The notes: generated by a model from the letters alone, not told the origin. A stretch of 64,000 nucleotides of DNA from Amphibacillus marinus (GCF_900110345.1 NZ_FODJ01000002.1:264049-328048), one strand, 5' to 3'; counted from the first letter of the stretch, positions 8,287 to 17,694 are shown. Numbers and translations are program-made.

Positions 8287-9312
8287 TTATCCTTCGTTTA
8301 ATATAGTCGCGAGCCCCTCTTCAAGTAACTCTATCTGACGAATTGTTTGTTTATCAGTCGTGACCTTATCCGCTCCATTAATAATAGACTGATAAACGTC
8401 CTCATAAACTTGACCATAATCACCTGCAACCGACACAACCTTCTCTTCATGATAGTTGCCATTATCATCAAGATAGGTTAGCGTACCGTAATGCTCAGGC
8501 AAATCGATTCCAAAGTCCTCATGTTCAGGCAGATAAAACAGTTTTAAATGCTCCTCTTGGCGATCCTTCGTTTCCTTAACAAAACTTCCTTTTTTCCCAT
8601 ATACAGCAAAGCTTGGACGCGGCTTAATTCTAAAGTAGCTTGATTTAACCGAGATCTTTAAATTGTCATAGAAGAAGTCTAAATCAAAGTAATCATTCAT
8701 TCTCCCTACACCAAGTAACTGGCGGACATCAAAGCTAACCTGATCCGGCATACCAAAATACGCTAATACTTGATCAATGGTATGGCAGCCATGACCATAT
8801 AGATAGCTTGTCTCAATTGAAAAGCTCGTGATCCCTTCTGGCACCTCAGGTCTAAAATAATCGAAATGCATCTCTACTTCTAATAAATCACCAAGTACAC
8901 CTGAATCGATAACCTTCTGAACCGTTAAAAAATCTGAATCATAGCGACGATTTTGGTAGCACTGAATGAATAAGTTCTTTTCTTTGGCAAGCGAGAATAA
9001 CGCTCTTGCTTGATCAGCGGTTTCAGTAAACGGCTTTTCAACCAGCACATGCTTGCCATGCTCAAGCGCTAGCTTAGCATAATCAAAATGGGAGTCCATA
9101 TGTGTACAAATAACGATTAAATCAATAGCTGCATCTAACAAAAGCTCATTAATGTTATCAACATATGTTACGCCTGAAAGCTGCGCCCATTCTCCCTGTT
9201 TGAGCGTGCGAGAATAGATTGTTTTAACCCGAATATTATTATTATTAGTTGAAAAAGGTAAGTGATAGCGGTTGGTACTTTTCCCATTGCCGATATACCC
9301 GATCGTTAACAT
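8287..9312 (-). CDS. Gfo/Idh/MocA family oxidoreductase
   Basis: A 341-residue dehydrogenase with an N-terminal nucleotide-binding fold (TIGYIGNGKSTNRYH) and EKPF at residues 92-95 carrying the conserved lysine. The C-terminal domain includes YGHGCHTIDQ, giving histidines of the substrate pocket. It resembles the YhhX/YdgJ-like branch. It heads a two-gene operon, and the ATG follows AAGGATGGTG. The pair may catalyse successive steps on one polyol or sugar acid, but nothing nearby names the compound. Confidence 0.85.
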   Translation of the reverse strand: MLTIGYIGNGKSTNRYHLPFSTNNNNIRVKTIYSRTLKQGEWAQLSGVTYVDNINELLLDAAIDLIVICTHMDSHFDYAKLALEHGKHVLVEKPFTETADQARALFSLAKEKNLFIQCYQNRRYDSDFLTVQKVIDSGVLGDLLEVEMHFDYFRPEVPEGITSFSIETSYLYGHGCHTIDQVLAYFGMPDQVSFDVRQLLGVGRMNDYFDLDFFYDNLKISVKSSYFRIKPRPSFAVYGKKGSFVKETKDRQEEHLKLFYLPEHEDFGIDLPEHYGTLTYLDDNGNYHEEKVVSVAGDYGQVYEDVYQSIINGADKVTTDKQTIRQIELLEEGLATILNEG

Positions 9313-9452
9313 AAAACACCATCCTTAAATCCAGCTTTCTTTTAGTATAGTTTAATTATGATAGCAGTGCGAATTTTTCAACTTTACTGTACTCATAATC
9401 ACCTCTATCGCTATATGTATGCTATGATTAATTTTAAAAAGAGGTGTTGTTA

Positions 9453-10190
9453 ATGGACCTACTCCTACAATATTCAGCTAATATTATTCCTGGGTTGGTT
9501 CTATTTGGACTGGTTTATTATTTTATCCCAAAATCTGAAAAAGCAGTTCGGATCCTCCTACTCATTTTCGGGTTTGTTCTTATCCGTGATGCCATGACAC
9601 CGCTAAAGATGTGGGATCTAGGTGTAACCGACTTTGTCATGTGGTTACGTTTTAGTAATGATCTTTTTGTTGTTGTTGTCCTAGGAGCAACATCCTTATT
9701 GTTAACACTTGTGATTATCCATTTGAATAAGGATTTCTCAATCTATTTAGTTTGGTTTGGTGTAAAAAAAGGACGCTCACTTCTAGTTGGGCTGATTGGT
9801 GCTGGAGTTGTTATTCTCCCATTTGCTGTTTTGAATAGTACCATTCCGATTGAATTAAGAGGGGGGGAGGTAGCCAATCACTTTATTTTAGCTATCCTGT
9901 GGCTTGGGTTAACAGGGAATTTCTTAGAAGAGGTATTATTTAGAGGCTACTTGCAAGGCTATTTCGCGGAAAAGGTCGGCCGCAATAAAGCAGTGTTTTT
10001 ATCGGGGGCTACGTTTGCAGTTGGGCATACCTTTTTAGCCATTTCTGTCACAACGTTAGGGATTGGGATACTGCTGTTTACCTTGTATGAGGGCTTAATT
10101 TGTGCTTGGGTACGCAAAGACCATGGTATTATCGCAGCCACACTAACTCACGGATTGGCTATTTTTTTCCTTGCGACGGGGTTGGTCTAG
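9453..10190 (+). CDS. CPBP family intramembrane metalloprotease
   Basis: A 245-residue membrane protein. It has the CPBP signature EEVLFR (Glu159, Glu160, Arg164), FAVGH and a third motif LTHGL, on about seven hydrophobic segments. It is the second CPBP protein in the window and only distantly similar to the one at 3.5 kb. A GTG nine bases upstream is in frame, but the ATG at 9453 has AAGAGGTG at the right distance. It is divergent from the dehydrogenase operon and transcribed alone. Its target is unknown. Confidence 0.83.
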   Translation: MDLLLQYSANIIPGLVLFGLVYYFIPKSEKAVRILLLIFGFVLIRDAMTPLKMWDLGVTDFVMWLRFSNDLFVVVVLGATSLLLTLVIIHLNKDFSIYLVWFGVKKGRSLLVGLIGAGVVILPFAVLNSTIPIELRGGEVANHFILAILWLGLTGNFLEEVLFRGYLQGYFAEKVGRNKAVFLSGATFAVGHTFLAISVTTLGIGILLFTLYEGLICAWVRKDHGIIAATLTHGLAIFFLATGLV

Positions 10191-10235
10191 ATTTAAAGGA
10201 ACCAGCAATCAAAAGAATTAAAATAAAAACATAAT

Positions 10236-10266
10236 ATGAATAGGAGATGGTCCATCCCCTATTCAT
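10236..10266. terminator. Near-perfect 31-base palindrome, terminator-like
   Basis: ATGAATAGG...CCTATTCAT arms with one mismatch, centred at about 10251. It lies 45 bases past the CPBP protease stop and before the convergent ABC permease gene. No clear T run follows, so it may be a terminator or a protein-binding palindrome. Confidence 0.45.
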
Positions 10267-10460
10267 CCCAGAATGATTTTAAAGTGAAAATTAATAATGA
10301 CACTACAGGTGACCATCTTGTTTTTAACCTGTCCAACACATTCACAGCCCGTCGCTATAAGGGAGCACATTTGTGTTTTTGAGTAAAAGGACATTGCTTC
10401 ACACTTATAATATTAGCTATTAATTCAGTATGTTAGCAGGCATTGTCATTACAAGATAAA

Positions 10461-11741
10461 TCATTTTCTTCTCCTCCCGAGTTTTTGTTTTATAACAACA
10501 TAACAAAAGTATAATAATAACAAAGCAAAAACAATACTTAGCCATATTCCCCTTCTATAATTAAATGCTGCTGAGTGTGTCTCGAGATGAATAAGCTGTG
10601 TTAGAATACGGTTTGTATCTAAGTAAGAAAATGGATTAAGTGAATGTGCAAAATTCATACCGAGATAGCAAATAATCACGGTCATAATAGTTGTTATTAT
10701 CGGCTCCTTGCCGAACAGGGAACAAACATTGTATAGCGCATAGATGAACAGACTACTCGCAAGGGCAAGTAGGATTGTCTGCCTCAAGTATGTATTTAAG
10801 GGAATAAAATGAAATGCATCATTAATTGAAGCAAATTCAAGTGTTTGATTGGGTAATTCATAGACAAGAACTGGATAGTCGAGCTGACCAAAGCTGGATA
10901 CAATCATGGCGACTATGATGGGAATGCCTACCATGACGATTGTAAAGAATAAGGCAGCACAGTATCCCGATAGAATTTTCGCAAAAAACAAGTTAACTTC
11001 ATTAATAGGGAGCACGCGATGAAACCTAATCGCAAGTGTTTTTTTTCGCCATTCTGATGTGAAAGTATTCCCAAAAATAAAGCACCCCACTAAAAATACG
11101 CTTGGTAGATAAAGCATCTTTACAATGTTGTATAAATAGTAAACACCTTTTGAGCTATATCTTTGTGTCAGCAAATCCCATACTTCCTGTGAACGTCCGG
11201 TTAATTCATCATACTCAGTCTGCAAAAATTGCTGATAGATCGTATTTTGTTCGAACGGTTGAATTCCATGATCAATTAAGTATTGCTTCTCAGCATAAGT
11301 TGTTTGCAGGGTGAAGCTACTAATTTCTTGGCCCTCAATTTCATAAACTCCATATTCAGGACTTTCCACTATCCACTCCAGATCGTTCAATTGACTGTTA
11401 TAAATTTGTTCAAAAGCACCTTTCCTATAATCTGCTTTAAGCTTTATCCACTCTTGGTGACGCTCAAGGGCCAACGCTCCCATCATCTTTGCCTCTTCAA
11501 TTAAAGCTTGATCATCTTCTTCATTAGCCTGCTCCTCTTCTAAAAACCAGTTTTCCGCACTCTCTAACTGATAGTTAATTTGTTGCTCGTATTGATTTAA
11601 TACTTGCTGTCGTATTGCTTGCGCCTTCAAGCTATGAAAAGCATACAGCCCCAGTGAAACTAGCATACAAAGGAAAACCAACAGCCAAACCACCTTGTTT
11701 TTTGTCAGTTTTTTAAACTCAAACAAAAATAAATTTAGCAT
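10461..11741 (-). CDS. ABC transporter permease (ABC-2 type)
   Basis: A 426-residue membrane subunit. A membrane anchor at residues 18-36 is followed by a long, acidic, probably extracytoplasmic region (about 40-200). Around six more hydrophobic segments then run to the C-terminus. Its start overlaps the preceding permease stop by seven bases. With that permease and the ATPase upstream it forms a heteromeric exporter of the type used for bacteriocin immunity or peptide export. There is no substrate clue. It is the last gene of its operon. Confidence 0.82.
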   Translation of the reverse strand: MLNLFLFEFKKLTKNKVVWLLVFLCMLVSLGLYAFHSLKAQAIRQQVLNQYEQQINYQLESAENWFLEEEQANEEDDQALIEEAKMMGALALERHQEWIKLKADYRKGAFEQIYNSQLNDLEWIVESPEYGVYEIEGQEISSFTLQTTYAEKQYLIDHGIQPFEQNTIYQQFLQTEYDELTGRSQEVWDLLTQRYSSKGVYYLYNIVKMLYLPSVFLVGCFIFGNTFTSEWRKKTLAIRFHRVLPINEVNLFFAKILSGYCAALFFTIVMVGIPIIVAMIVSSFGQLDYPVLVYELPNQTLEFASINDAFHFIPLNTYLRQTILLALASSLFIYALYNVCSLFGKEPIITTIMTVIICYLGMNFAHSLNPFSYLDTNRILTQLIHLETHSAAFNYRRGIWLSIVFALLLLYFCYVVIKQKLGRRRK

Positions 11742-12844
11742 AAGTATCTCCTCCTTTTATCTATTAGCATGGCTAGTCCTAATATTACGAAGACATTACT
11801 TATTATCATAGCCAACCCGTTAATAGAGATTGGAGCAAAATGGGTAATAGCAAGATCTAAGTTCTGATAAGTAAATGGAAATGTCACATTTATTAGCCCT
11901 TGACGTAGCATTACTTCAACACTTAAAAATAAGACTAGGGTTAAGAGTTGAACAACACGTGATCGTTTCACTAAAAGGGTTAGTAACACAACCAAAGCCG
12001 TCAATAGCAAGATAAACAGGAAACCAAATAGAATAATTTGATAAGTATAATGATCTGCTCGGATAAAGTCTTGTTGAGCAGTTCTGAAAAGATAATTAAA
12101 TGGCTGATCAACTTGCTTGCCGAACAGAGTAGACACTATTAATGCAGAGCATATAACGGTACTTAACCATATTGCACCACTAATAACTAGACTTGCCCAT
12201 TTAGATAGTATTAAGCGACGAGATGATAGAGGTAAGCTATAGGTTAGTTTAATGCTATAATCATCATACTCTTTAACTATAGGTGTTCCAATGACGGTAA
12301 TTACCACATAAAAACTGAAACCAGTAAAGAAAAACGATGCAATTTGTCGTAAAAATACAGCAGGCTGAATTGATGCATGCTCAGGTTCTTTTGGTAAACT
12401 TACACTTATAAGTTTGGTGTTTTTTTCTACTTCGTCAGTTAGTTCCTCCAGTGATAACGGAAAATAGTTGTCGAGATCTTGATAAATTATTGCTAATTCC
12501 AATGCATCAATTTCTAACTGCAACAGAGCCAGTTCTTGATCACGTTCCCTTGCCTCTACTAAATCTCCGAGTGCATGATACAATGCCCTACCAACCTTGA
12601 GTGATTCTTCTAAATTAACGTCGACACCCTCTGCAATTTCACGCAAAAGGTCAGTTTGATAAATAATTTGAGATAGCACATCCGAACGATAGCCTTGAAA
12701 TCGCGCTATTTCCTCTGCCTTATTTATATCTTGATAAACAATATTTCTAATAAAAAAACCTAACACAAAAGCTATTGTAAGGATTAATGTAATAACATAT
12801 AAACGAGAACGCCACAATTTTTTTAGTTCAAATTTAATGAGCAC
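11735..12844 (-). CDS. ABC transporter permease (ABC-2 type)
   Basis: A 369-residue membrane protein with the same plan as its downstream neighbour: one anchor segment (15-35), a charged loop of about 120 residues, then six hydrophobic segments. It overlaps the ATPase gene by 11 bases and the next permease gene by seven, a tightly coupled three-gene operon. Two dissimilar permeases with one ATPase suggest a heterodimeric channel. Start ATG. Confidence 0.82.
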   Translation of the reverse strand: MLIKFELKKLWRSRLYVITLILTIAFVLGFFIRNIVYQDINKAEEIARFQGYRSDVLSQIIYQTDLLREIAEGVDVNLEESLKVGRALYHALGDLVEARERDQELALLQLEIDALELAIIYQDLDNYFPLSLEELTDEVEKNTKLISVSLPKEPEHASIQPAVFLRQIASFFFTGFSFYVVITVIGTPIVKEYDDYSIKLTYSLPLSSRRLILSKWASLVISGAIWLSTVICSALIVSTLFGKQVDQPFNYLFRTAQQDFIRADHYTYQIILFGFLFILLLTALVVLLTLLVKRSRVVQLLTLVLFLSVEVMLRQGLINVTFPFTYQNLDLAITHFAPISINGLAMIISNVFVILGLAMLIDKRRRYLC

Positions 12845-13724
12845 CTTTCATTACCTCACTGTAATAGTCTTGATATAATGCTTCAGAACTAGAAACCTGC
12901 TTCTGAATATCTAAAATCGTTATATTACTATTGTGAATATGTTTGATACACTGATCAAGGTCCTGCTCACTAATTTCAATATCCAAATTATGGGCTGAAT
13001 CATTAACTTGATAGCGTGCTTCAGTAAGTACTTTTTTGGCTTTTTTAGCATTGGATACTTTAAATAAATAACGAGTTGTTAGATAATCACTTCGATTAAC
13101 CTCAAAAAGTTTCCCATTTTTCAAAAAAATAATTTGATTGGTTACACGATCAATTTCAGCTAAATTATGTGAAGATAGAATGACCGTTGTTCCCTGCTTT
13201 ACTAAATCTAGTAATATATTCCTTATAAGAATGGCACTTGTCGGATCTAGCCCATTTAACGGCTCATCCATTAAGAGTAATTTAGGCTTATTTATTAGTG
13301 AAAGTGCTACAAGTAAATGTTGCTTCATCCCTAATGAATAATCTTCTACCCTTTTAAATAAATAGTTAGACATACCTAAATATTCTGCCACCTCTAACAT
13401 ATTAGATTTAGGTACTTGGTGACTGTCAGCAACATACTTTAAATGATCGTAACCAGTTAAATAGTGAAATAGAATACTATTATCTTGAAGAAAAGCAATC
13501 TGCTTAAACACATGATAGGACCGGTGTGACTTACCCAGCAAGGTAATAGTTCCTGAGCTGATAGGAACAATGTTACAAATGCAGTTGAGGAGTGTTGTTT
13601 TACCGACTCCATTTGGGCCGACTAAGGCCCAAATTCCAGGGCGCTCAATCTTTAGATTTACTTCATTAATAACTACTTGTTTTTTATAACGCTTCGTTAC
13701 ATCCTTCAAATGAATAATCGTCAT
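12834..13724 (-). CDS. ABC transporter ATP-binding protein
   Basis: ATPase of about 296 residues for the two permeases downstream. Walker A is GPNGVGKTT and Walker B LLLMDEPLNGLD. The signature motif is the variant YSLGMKQ instead of LSGGQ, common in the bacteriocin-export and immunity class. A domain of about 90 residues follows the ATPase core. The ATG at 13724 has AGGGTGG five bases upstream; a GTG nine bases earlier lacks spacing. First gene of the operon. Confidence 0.85.
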   Translation of the reverse strand: MTIIHLKDVTKRYKKQVVINEVNLKIERPGIWALVGPNGVGKTTLLNCICNIVPISSGTITLLGKSHRSYHVFKQIAFLQDNSILFHYLTGYDHLKYVADSHQVPKSNMLEVAEYLGMSNYLFKRVEDYSLGMKQHLLVALSLINKPKLLLMDEPLNGLDPTSAILIRNILLDLVKQGTTVILSSHNLAEIDRVTNQIIFLKNGKLFEVNRSDYLTTRYLFKVSNAKKAKKVLTEARYQVNDSAHNLDIEISEQDLDQCIKHIHNSNITILDIQKQVSSSEALYQDYYSEVMKGAH

Positions 13725-13810
13725 TATAACCACCCTTTCAATCTTTTTTATTATTATAGCAAATAAAATGGATTAAAAATAGAAAATAGAGGAATTTATA
13801 TTATTATCAG

Positions 13811-14330
13811 CTTAACATTTGCACAATGAAAATAGTCATTAAGCCTTAACCGTGTTTGAGAGAGGTAGTATGCACTACCCCTGTTGATTTTTCTATCAGT
13901 TTAATGCACTATGTCGTTCCGAAAAGGAATGGATTTGCTTTTTGCGTGGCTGGCTTCGGGCCTAAAGGATGTGTGTCAGTTAGACGTTGTCCCAGGACGG
14001 GACGGGTTTAGTCTAACATCCCCACTTTGTGAAGAAATGCGCGCCAGAAGTTGGTGCTCAGCTCTTCTTATTTCCACAGGAGTATCATGTTCGGAGCGCC
14101 TACAATACAGCAGGATAGATATGTGGAGATCCTGTTGGGGGTATCGTGAGCTTGAAATCCACATCAAAGAAATTAGAATAATGACGCGACATCGAGCCGC
14201 AGACTCACATCCCGTGAGCGCAAACCACGGTTACGAAAAGAGGAACATAGCTCCACTAAGGGTTAATAACAATAGCCTTATAAGGAAGAGATGGTTCACC
14301 AAACTAGCTACTGGTCATGTCAATACATAG
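13811..14330 (+). mobile_element. Structured non-coding element, probable transposable-element remnant
   Basis: About 500 bases, GC-richer than the surroundings and packed with hairpins. GGTAGT/ACTACC flanks ATGC at about 13864. TTCC/GGAA lies at about 13917. A perfect GTTAGAC/GTCTAAC stem (13979-13985 with 14011-14017) encloses GTCCC/GGGAC. A nine-pair CAGCAGGAT/ATCCTGTTG stem lies at about 14108-14137, and CTCAC/GTGAG at about 14203-14217. The first 130 bases recur, diverged, at 39498-39622. No transposase is present. I suspect the left, RNA-bearing end of an IS110-type element, but this rests on resemblance and is unconfirmed. The frame open across 13911-14330 does not look like a protein. 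Confidence 0.5.
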
Positions 14331-14422
14331 ACTTAATCCTCCGCCCTCCCTGCAGCCAGCTTAGCAGAACCTTACTATGTTGATATAAGGCAGGAAATAG
14401 AGAACTTCCAAAATAGATATAA

Positions 14423-14911
14423 CTATTCCTCACACCTAATAACATCCGTATTTCTAGGAATATAGCCTAACAAACGAAGCATCATTGCAATTTGCCCTTT
14501 ATGATGAAATTCATGAGTCACAGCATGCATGACCAACTGAATTGCTGACCTACTAACAACATCACCTTCCGTTGACCATGGTAGTTGCCTCTTAATTTGC
14601 TCGCCCTGCTGACTGCTTGACTTAGACAATACTTTTTCCACATAATGATCTGCCTGATAGAAATAACGCTCAATATCTGTAATACTCATATTGTCAATTT
14701 CCTGCTTTGAATAGACCGGTTTAGTCACTTCATCTAATACAAACGAACCTAACCAAGCATGGTAGCACTCTGCAACATGACAAAGCATATCCTTAATACT
14801 GCCGAATCCAAAGCCCAAGTATTTATTTAGATCCTCATTAGCAATTACCTTGCATTGATCTAACAAATGTTTTCGTGTCTGCTTAACCCACTGATATTCA
14901 CTCAGCTCCAT
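14423..14911 (-). CDS. DinB family protein
   Basis: A 162-residue four-helix-bundle protein of the DinB/YfiT-like superfamily. The three metal-binding histidines appear as HVAECYHAW near residue 45 and HEFHHKGQ near residue 133. In Bacillaceae such proteins are abundant. Some are bacillithiol-dependent transferases, and most have no known substrate. The ATG follows GAGGAGGA. Transcribed alone. A second, dissimilar DinB protein is encoded at 60.0 kb. Confidence 0.85.
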   Translation of the reverse strand: MELSEYQWVKQTRKHLLDQCKVIANEDLNKYLGFGFGSIKDMLCHVAECYHAWLGSFVLDEVTKPVYSKQEIDNMSITDIERYFYQADHYVEKVLSKSSSQQGEQIKRQLPWSTEGDVVSRSAIQLVMHAVTHEFHHKGQIAMMLRLLGYIPRNTDVIRCEE

Positions 14912-15117
14912 TACAATCCTCCTCAGCCTTTATGTAAGCGCTATCTTTTATATCTTCTAAAAAAGCTTCCCATTAAGAAGCTTTATTAAGTAAATTATAC
15001 CATATTTTTATAATTTTACTACTTATTTCTGTTATATTTGCTCACAGACTATTATATGTTGTGTTTACTTCATTTAGAAAATAAATTCTCAGATAAACCT
15101 TTAATTTTCTTTTAACG

Positions 15118-15681
15118 TTACAATGTTAATTTGCCTCTAAACCCTCTGGCACTATAATAAGATTCTGCGCCATTATGATAAACAAACACATGGCCAAAAC
15201 GATAATCACAAAATAGGGCGCCACCCTTAGCTCTAATATCTTCCGGTGTTTGGATCCAACTTGATGTCTTTTGATCAAATGACCCTAGTTCCTGTAGAGC
15301 ACGGTACTCAGACTCAGTTAAAAGTTCGATTCCCATTAAAGCTGCCAGATCAGTGACACTATTATCAGGCTTATTTTTCTTGCGTGACTCTAATGCCTCT
15401 CGATCATAGCAAAGACTACGACGACCTTTAGGACTTTCAGGTGCACAATCACAGAAGCTATACTTATCTGCCTTATTGTCATACCAGACAACATCAGGCT
15501 CACCGCCTGTTTGCTCCATTTCATAAAGTGACCATAGCTTTTCCGTATCTCCTTCAAGCTTAACTTGAATATCAGCCCAAGCTAATGTTGGGTGACGATC
15601 TGCATTCTTTTCAAACCTAGACTTTAACGTTGCTAGCAATGTTGCTTGTTGTTCATTTGATAATTTGTTCTCTGTCATCAC
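15118..15681 (-). CDS. DUF4256 domain-containing protein
   Basis: A 187-residue soluble protein matching the DUF4256 family from recalled motifs: DVVWYD, YSFCDCAPESPKGRR and GGALFCDYRFGHVFVYHNGAESYY. The function is unknown. The GTG at 15681 has AGGAGG seven bases upstream, and an ATG one codon later is an alternative start. It is transcribed alone, with no operon partner. Confidence 0.82.
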   Translation of the reverse strand: MMTENKLSNEQQATLLATLKSRFEKNADRHPTLAWADIQVKLEGDTEKLWSLYEMEQTGGEPDVVWYDNKADKYSFCDCAPESPKGRRSLCYDREALESRKKNKPDNSVTDLAALMGIELLTESEYRALQELGSFDQKTSSWIQTPEDIRAKGGALFCDYRFGHVFVYHNGAESYYSARGFRGKLTL

Positions 15682-15742
15682 TATCTGTCCTCCTGATCAA
15701 CTTAATATAATCTAGCTACATAATAGTTCAAGATGGAATTTA

Positions 15743-15847
15743 ATGCAAATATCCAACCCCATGTCCGTTCTCCTTTTCTTTGGATCCCTTGTCTTTATTG
15801 TCATTCTATTCTTATTCTTATATAGACAATTAAGGCGCAGCCTTTAG
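15743..15847 (+). CDS. Small hydrophobic peptide, 34 residues, bounded by a terminator
   Basis: The reading frame encodes MQISNPM, then an almost wholly hydrophobic segment of about 20 residues, then a basic tail RQLRRSL. The look is that of a single-span membrane peptide or a type I toxin. A weak AAGATGGA lies before the ATG, and an internal ATG at 15761 is possible. TATAAT occurs at 15706. A good plus-strand terminator starts on the stop codon, so a short transcript of about 170 bases is plausible. No antisense RNA was identified. Confidence is low because the ribosome site is weak and I recognise no family. Confidence 0.35.
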   Translation: MQISNPMSVLLFFGSLVFIVILFLFLYRQLRRSL

Positions 15848-15880
15848 CTCACTGCGTTAGCTACGCACAGCAGCTAATTT
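15844..15880 (+). terminator. Intrinsic terminator on the plus strand
   Basis: TTAGCT pairs with AGCTAA and an inner TGCGT pairs with ACGCA. TTTTT follows on the plus strand only. Neither annotated neighbour needs it: the DUF4256 gene runs leftward and the CDF gene starts further right. It therefore implies a short plus-strand transcript covering 15.71-15.88 kb. Confidence 0.65.
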
Positions 15881-16065
15881 TTCAGCCTAATAAAAAAGTT
15901 GCTGTCGCGCAAAATATTAGCGTTTATATAGAATGTTTAGCATCTACTAACTTCAATGATACATACCAATAACGTTGCTCTAGACCCACATACCCTTTGT
16001 CTGCTACTATAAAAAAACACTGCTCATTCGCAGTTAAAATAGGAAAGATGATTGAGGTGTTTGAT

Positions 16066-16959
16066 GTGAAAAAGCGTTTTGCTGATCCCCAATTTGCCAC
16101 TTGGATTAGCATTCTTTTAGATATTGTGTTAACAGCCTTCAAAGGCTTTATTGGTTGGATCTCTGGAAGCCAGGCGCTAATTGCAGATGCGGCTCACTCC
16201 GCTTCCGATGTATTGAGCTCAGTAGCTGTCTTAATTGGCCTAAGAACAGCTAGAAAGCCACCAGATCAGGATCACCCCTATGGGCATGGAAAAGCAGAAA
16301 ATATTGCAACCATTATTGTTGCCTTTTTACTGATGCTTGTTGGATTTGAAATATTTGTTGCATCCTTTAAGCTCCTTTTAAATGGTGATATTCAAACACC
16401 AAAAGGGATTGCCTTAATTGCCATTGCAACTTCTATTTTAGTAAAAGAGGGTTTATTCCAATACAAATATCGACTTGGTAAGCGGCTTAACAGCTCGGCA
16501 CTAGTCGCCGATGCTTGGCACCATCGTTCTGACGCTCTATCATCAATTGCAGCGCTATTCGGGGTTGGTATGGCATTAATTGGATATTACTTAAATATTG
16601 GTTTGCTAGCTTTGTTTGATCCATTAGCTGGTTTAGTTGTTGCCATTATTGTTATTAAAGTAGGTGTTGATCTGGCTCGTGAATCAAGTTCAATTATTAT
16701 GGAGCAGGTCATTGACCATAAGGATGCTGAGCCTTTTCACTTAACAGCGGCTAACATTGCTGGCGTAGAACGTATTGACGAACTATTAGCGCGGACGCAC
16801 GGTCACTACATTGTCATTGATATTAAAGTAAGTGTTGATCCCCATATTAGTGTGGAAGAAGGTCACTTAATTGGTAAAGCCGTCAAAACAACCTTGCTTC
16901 GTCAGCACCCCGATGTTCAGCGGGTTTTGGTGCACATTAATCCTTACAATTTCGAATAA
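16066..16959 (+). CDS. Cation diffusion facilitator family transporter
   Basis: About 297 residues: six membrane segments and a C-terminal cytoplasmic domain. It is a CDF proton/metal antiporter that exports divalent metal such as Zn, Mn or Fe. The metal-site motifs are DAAHSASD in segment 2 and DAWHHRSD in segment 5, with HPYGHGKAE between them. The His/Asp pattern does not settle the metal. I chose the GTG at 16066 because GAGGTG lies six bases upstream; an in-frame ATG at 16048 would add six residues. It is followed by a terminator. Confidence 0.87.
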   Translation: MKKRFADPQFATWISILLDIVLTAFKGFIGWISGSQALIADAAHSASDVLSSVAVLIGLRTARKPPDQDHPYGHGKAENIATIIVAFLLMLVGFEIFVASFKLLLNGDIQTPKGIALIAIATSILVKEGLFQYKYRLGKRLNSSALVADAWHHRSDALSSIAALFGVGMALIGYYLNIGLLALFDPLAGLVVAIIVIKVGVDLARESSSIIMEQVIDHKDAEPFHLTAANIAGVERIDELLARTHGHYIVIDIKVSVDPHISVEEGHLIGKAVKTTLLRQHPDVQRVLVHINPYNFE

Positions 16960-16963
16960 AAGT

Positions 16964-17000
16964 AAAGGATGAGGCAACAGAGCATGTGGTCCCATCCTTT
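16964..17000. terminator. Terminator between convergent CDF and reductase genes
   Basis: AAAGGATG pairs with CATCCTTT around a loop of about 20 bases, directly after the CDF transporter stop codon. It is followed by T-rich sequence and can serve both converging transcripts. Confidence 0.65.
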
Positions 17001-17008
17001 CTGTCTTG

Positions 17009-17539
17009 TTATTTAATTACGCGATAGTGCAGTTCGGTAAATTGATTAAACGTCTGGACACCCCTTAATTTAAGGTTAAGCGGCAAATTGCCCGCTCTAA
17101 ATAACGGTATGCCTTCGCCTAACAGGACAGGTGCTACAGTTATAATGATCTCATCAATTAAATTTAGCTCAATAAATGTACTAACTAATTTTCCGCCACC
17201 TAATAACCAAATATCCTTCCCCTTCTCATCCTGTAACCCCTTTACAAATGACGCGATTTCTTGCTTAACAACTTGGACATTTTCTGTATCGCACATATTA
17301 GATTGCGTGAACACATAAACAGCCTGTTCCTGATAGGGGAACGTGTCTGCCTCATTAATAACCCAATCGTACGTTCTCCTTCCCATTAATATGGTATCAA
17401 TTCGACTCATAAAGGCAGCTATGCCATTATCCCCTTCACCTTCTACATTAAATAGCCACTCTAGCGATTCGTGCTTTGTAGCGATATAACCGTCTAAACT
17501 TGTTGCAATAAATAAAACGACCTGCTTTTTTCGCTTCAT
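17009..17539 (-). CDS. RibD C-terminal-like dihydrofolate reductase family protein
   Basis: A 176-residue protein of the RibD_C/DHFR-like fold. It begins with LFIATSLDGYIA and contains MGRRTYDW, the NADPH-site glycines in IWLLGGGKLV and DEIIITVAPVLLG near the end. Relatives such as YyaP/YwjB are annotated as dihydrofolate reductase family proteins without proven substrate. The ATG sits before a C-rich run (GGGGGGGG on the coding strand) acting as the ribosome site. Single gene. Confidence 0.85.
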   Translation of the reverse strand: MKRKKQVVLFIATSLDGYIATKHESLEWLFNVEGEGDNGIAAFMSRIDTILMGRRTYDWVINEADTFPYQEQAVYVFTQSNMCDTENVQVVKQEIASFVKGLQDEKGKDIWLLGGGKLVSTFIELNLIDEIIITVAPVLLGEGIPLFRAGNLPLNLKLRGVQTFNQFTELHYRVIK

Positions 17540-17694
17540 TATGCCCCCCCCCTTTTCATATATAATTTATTATAACTCAACTTTTCCAGCTAAATAAGAA
17601 AAGCAATTGAGATGAATTACTGGTAATTGGGGTTTATTACAACTCTATTTATCGTTTATTAGGGAATAATTAATTACCTGTTTGAAAGCAACAA

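Noticed and set aside
13911..14330. A 139-codon open frame across the structured element
   Set aside because: It has no ribosome site, odd composition rich in Arg, Cys and Trp, runs through several strong hairpins and shows no known protein motif. It looks open only because the region is GC-richer.
13811..14330. Group II intron
   Set aside because: GAGCCG and a later CGGTT suggested a domain V, but the helix, bulge and loop do not match and no reverse transcriptase is present.
13811..14330. OLE RNA or HEARO-type large RNA
   Set aside because: Size is similar to OLE, but the neighbouring genes are wrong, a partial second copy exists, and I could not match conserved segments.
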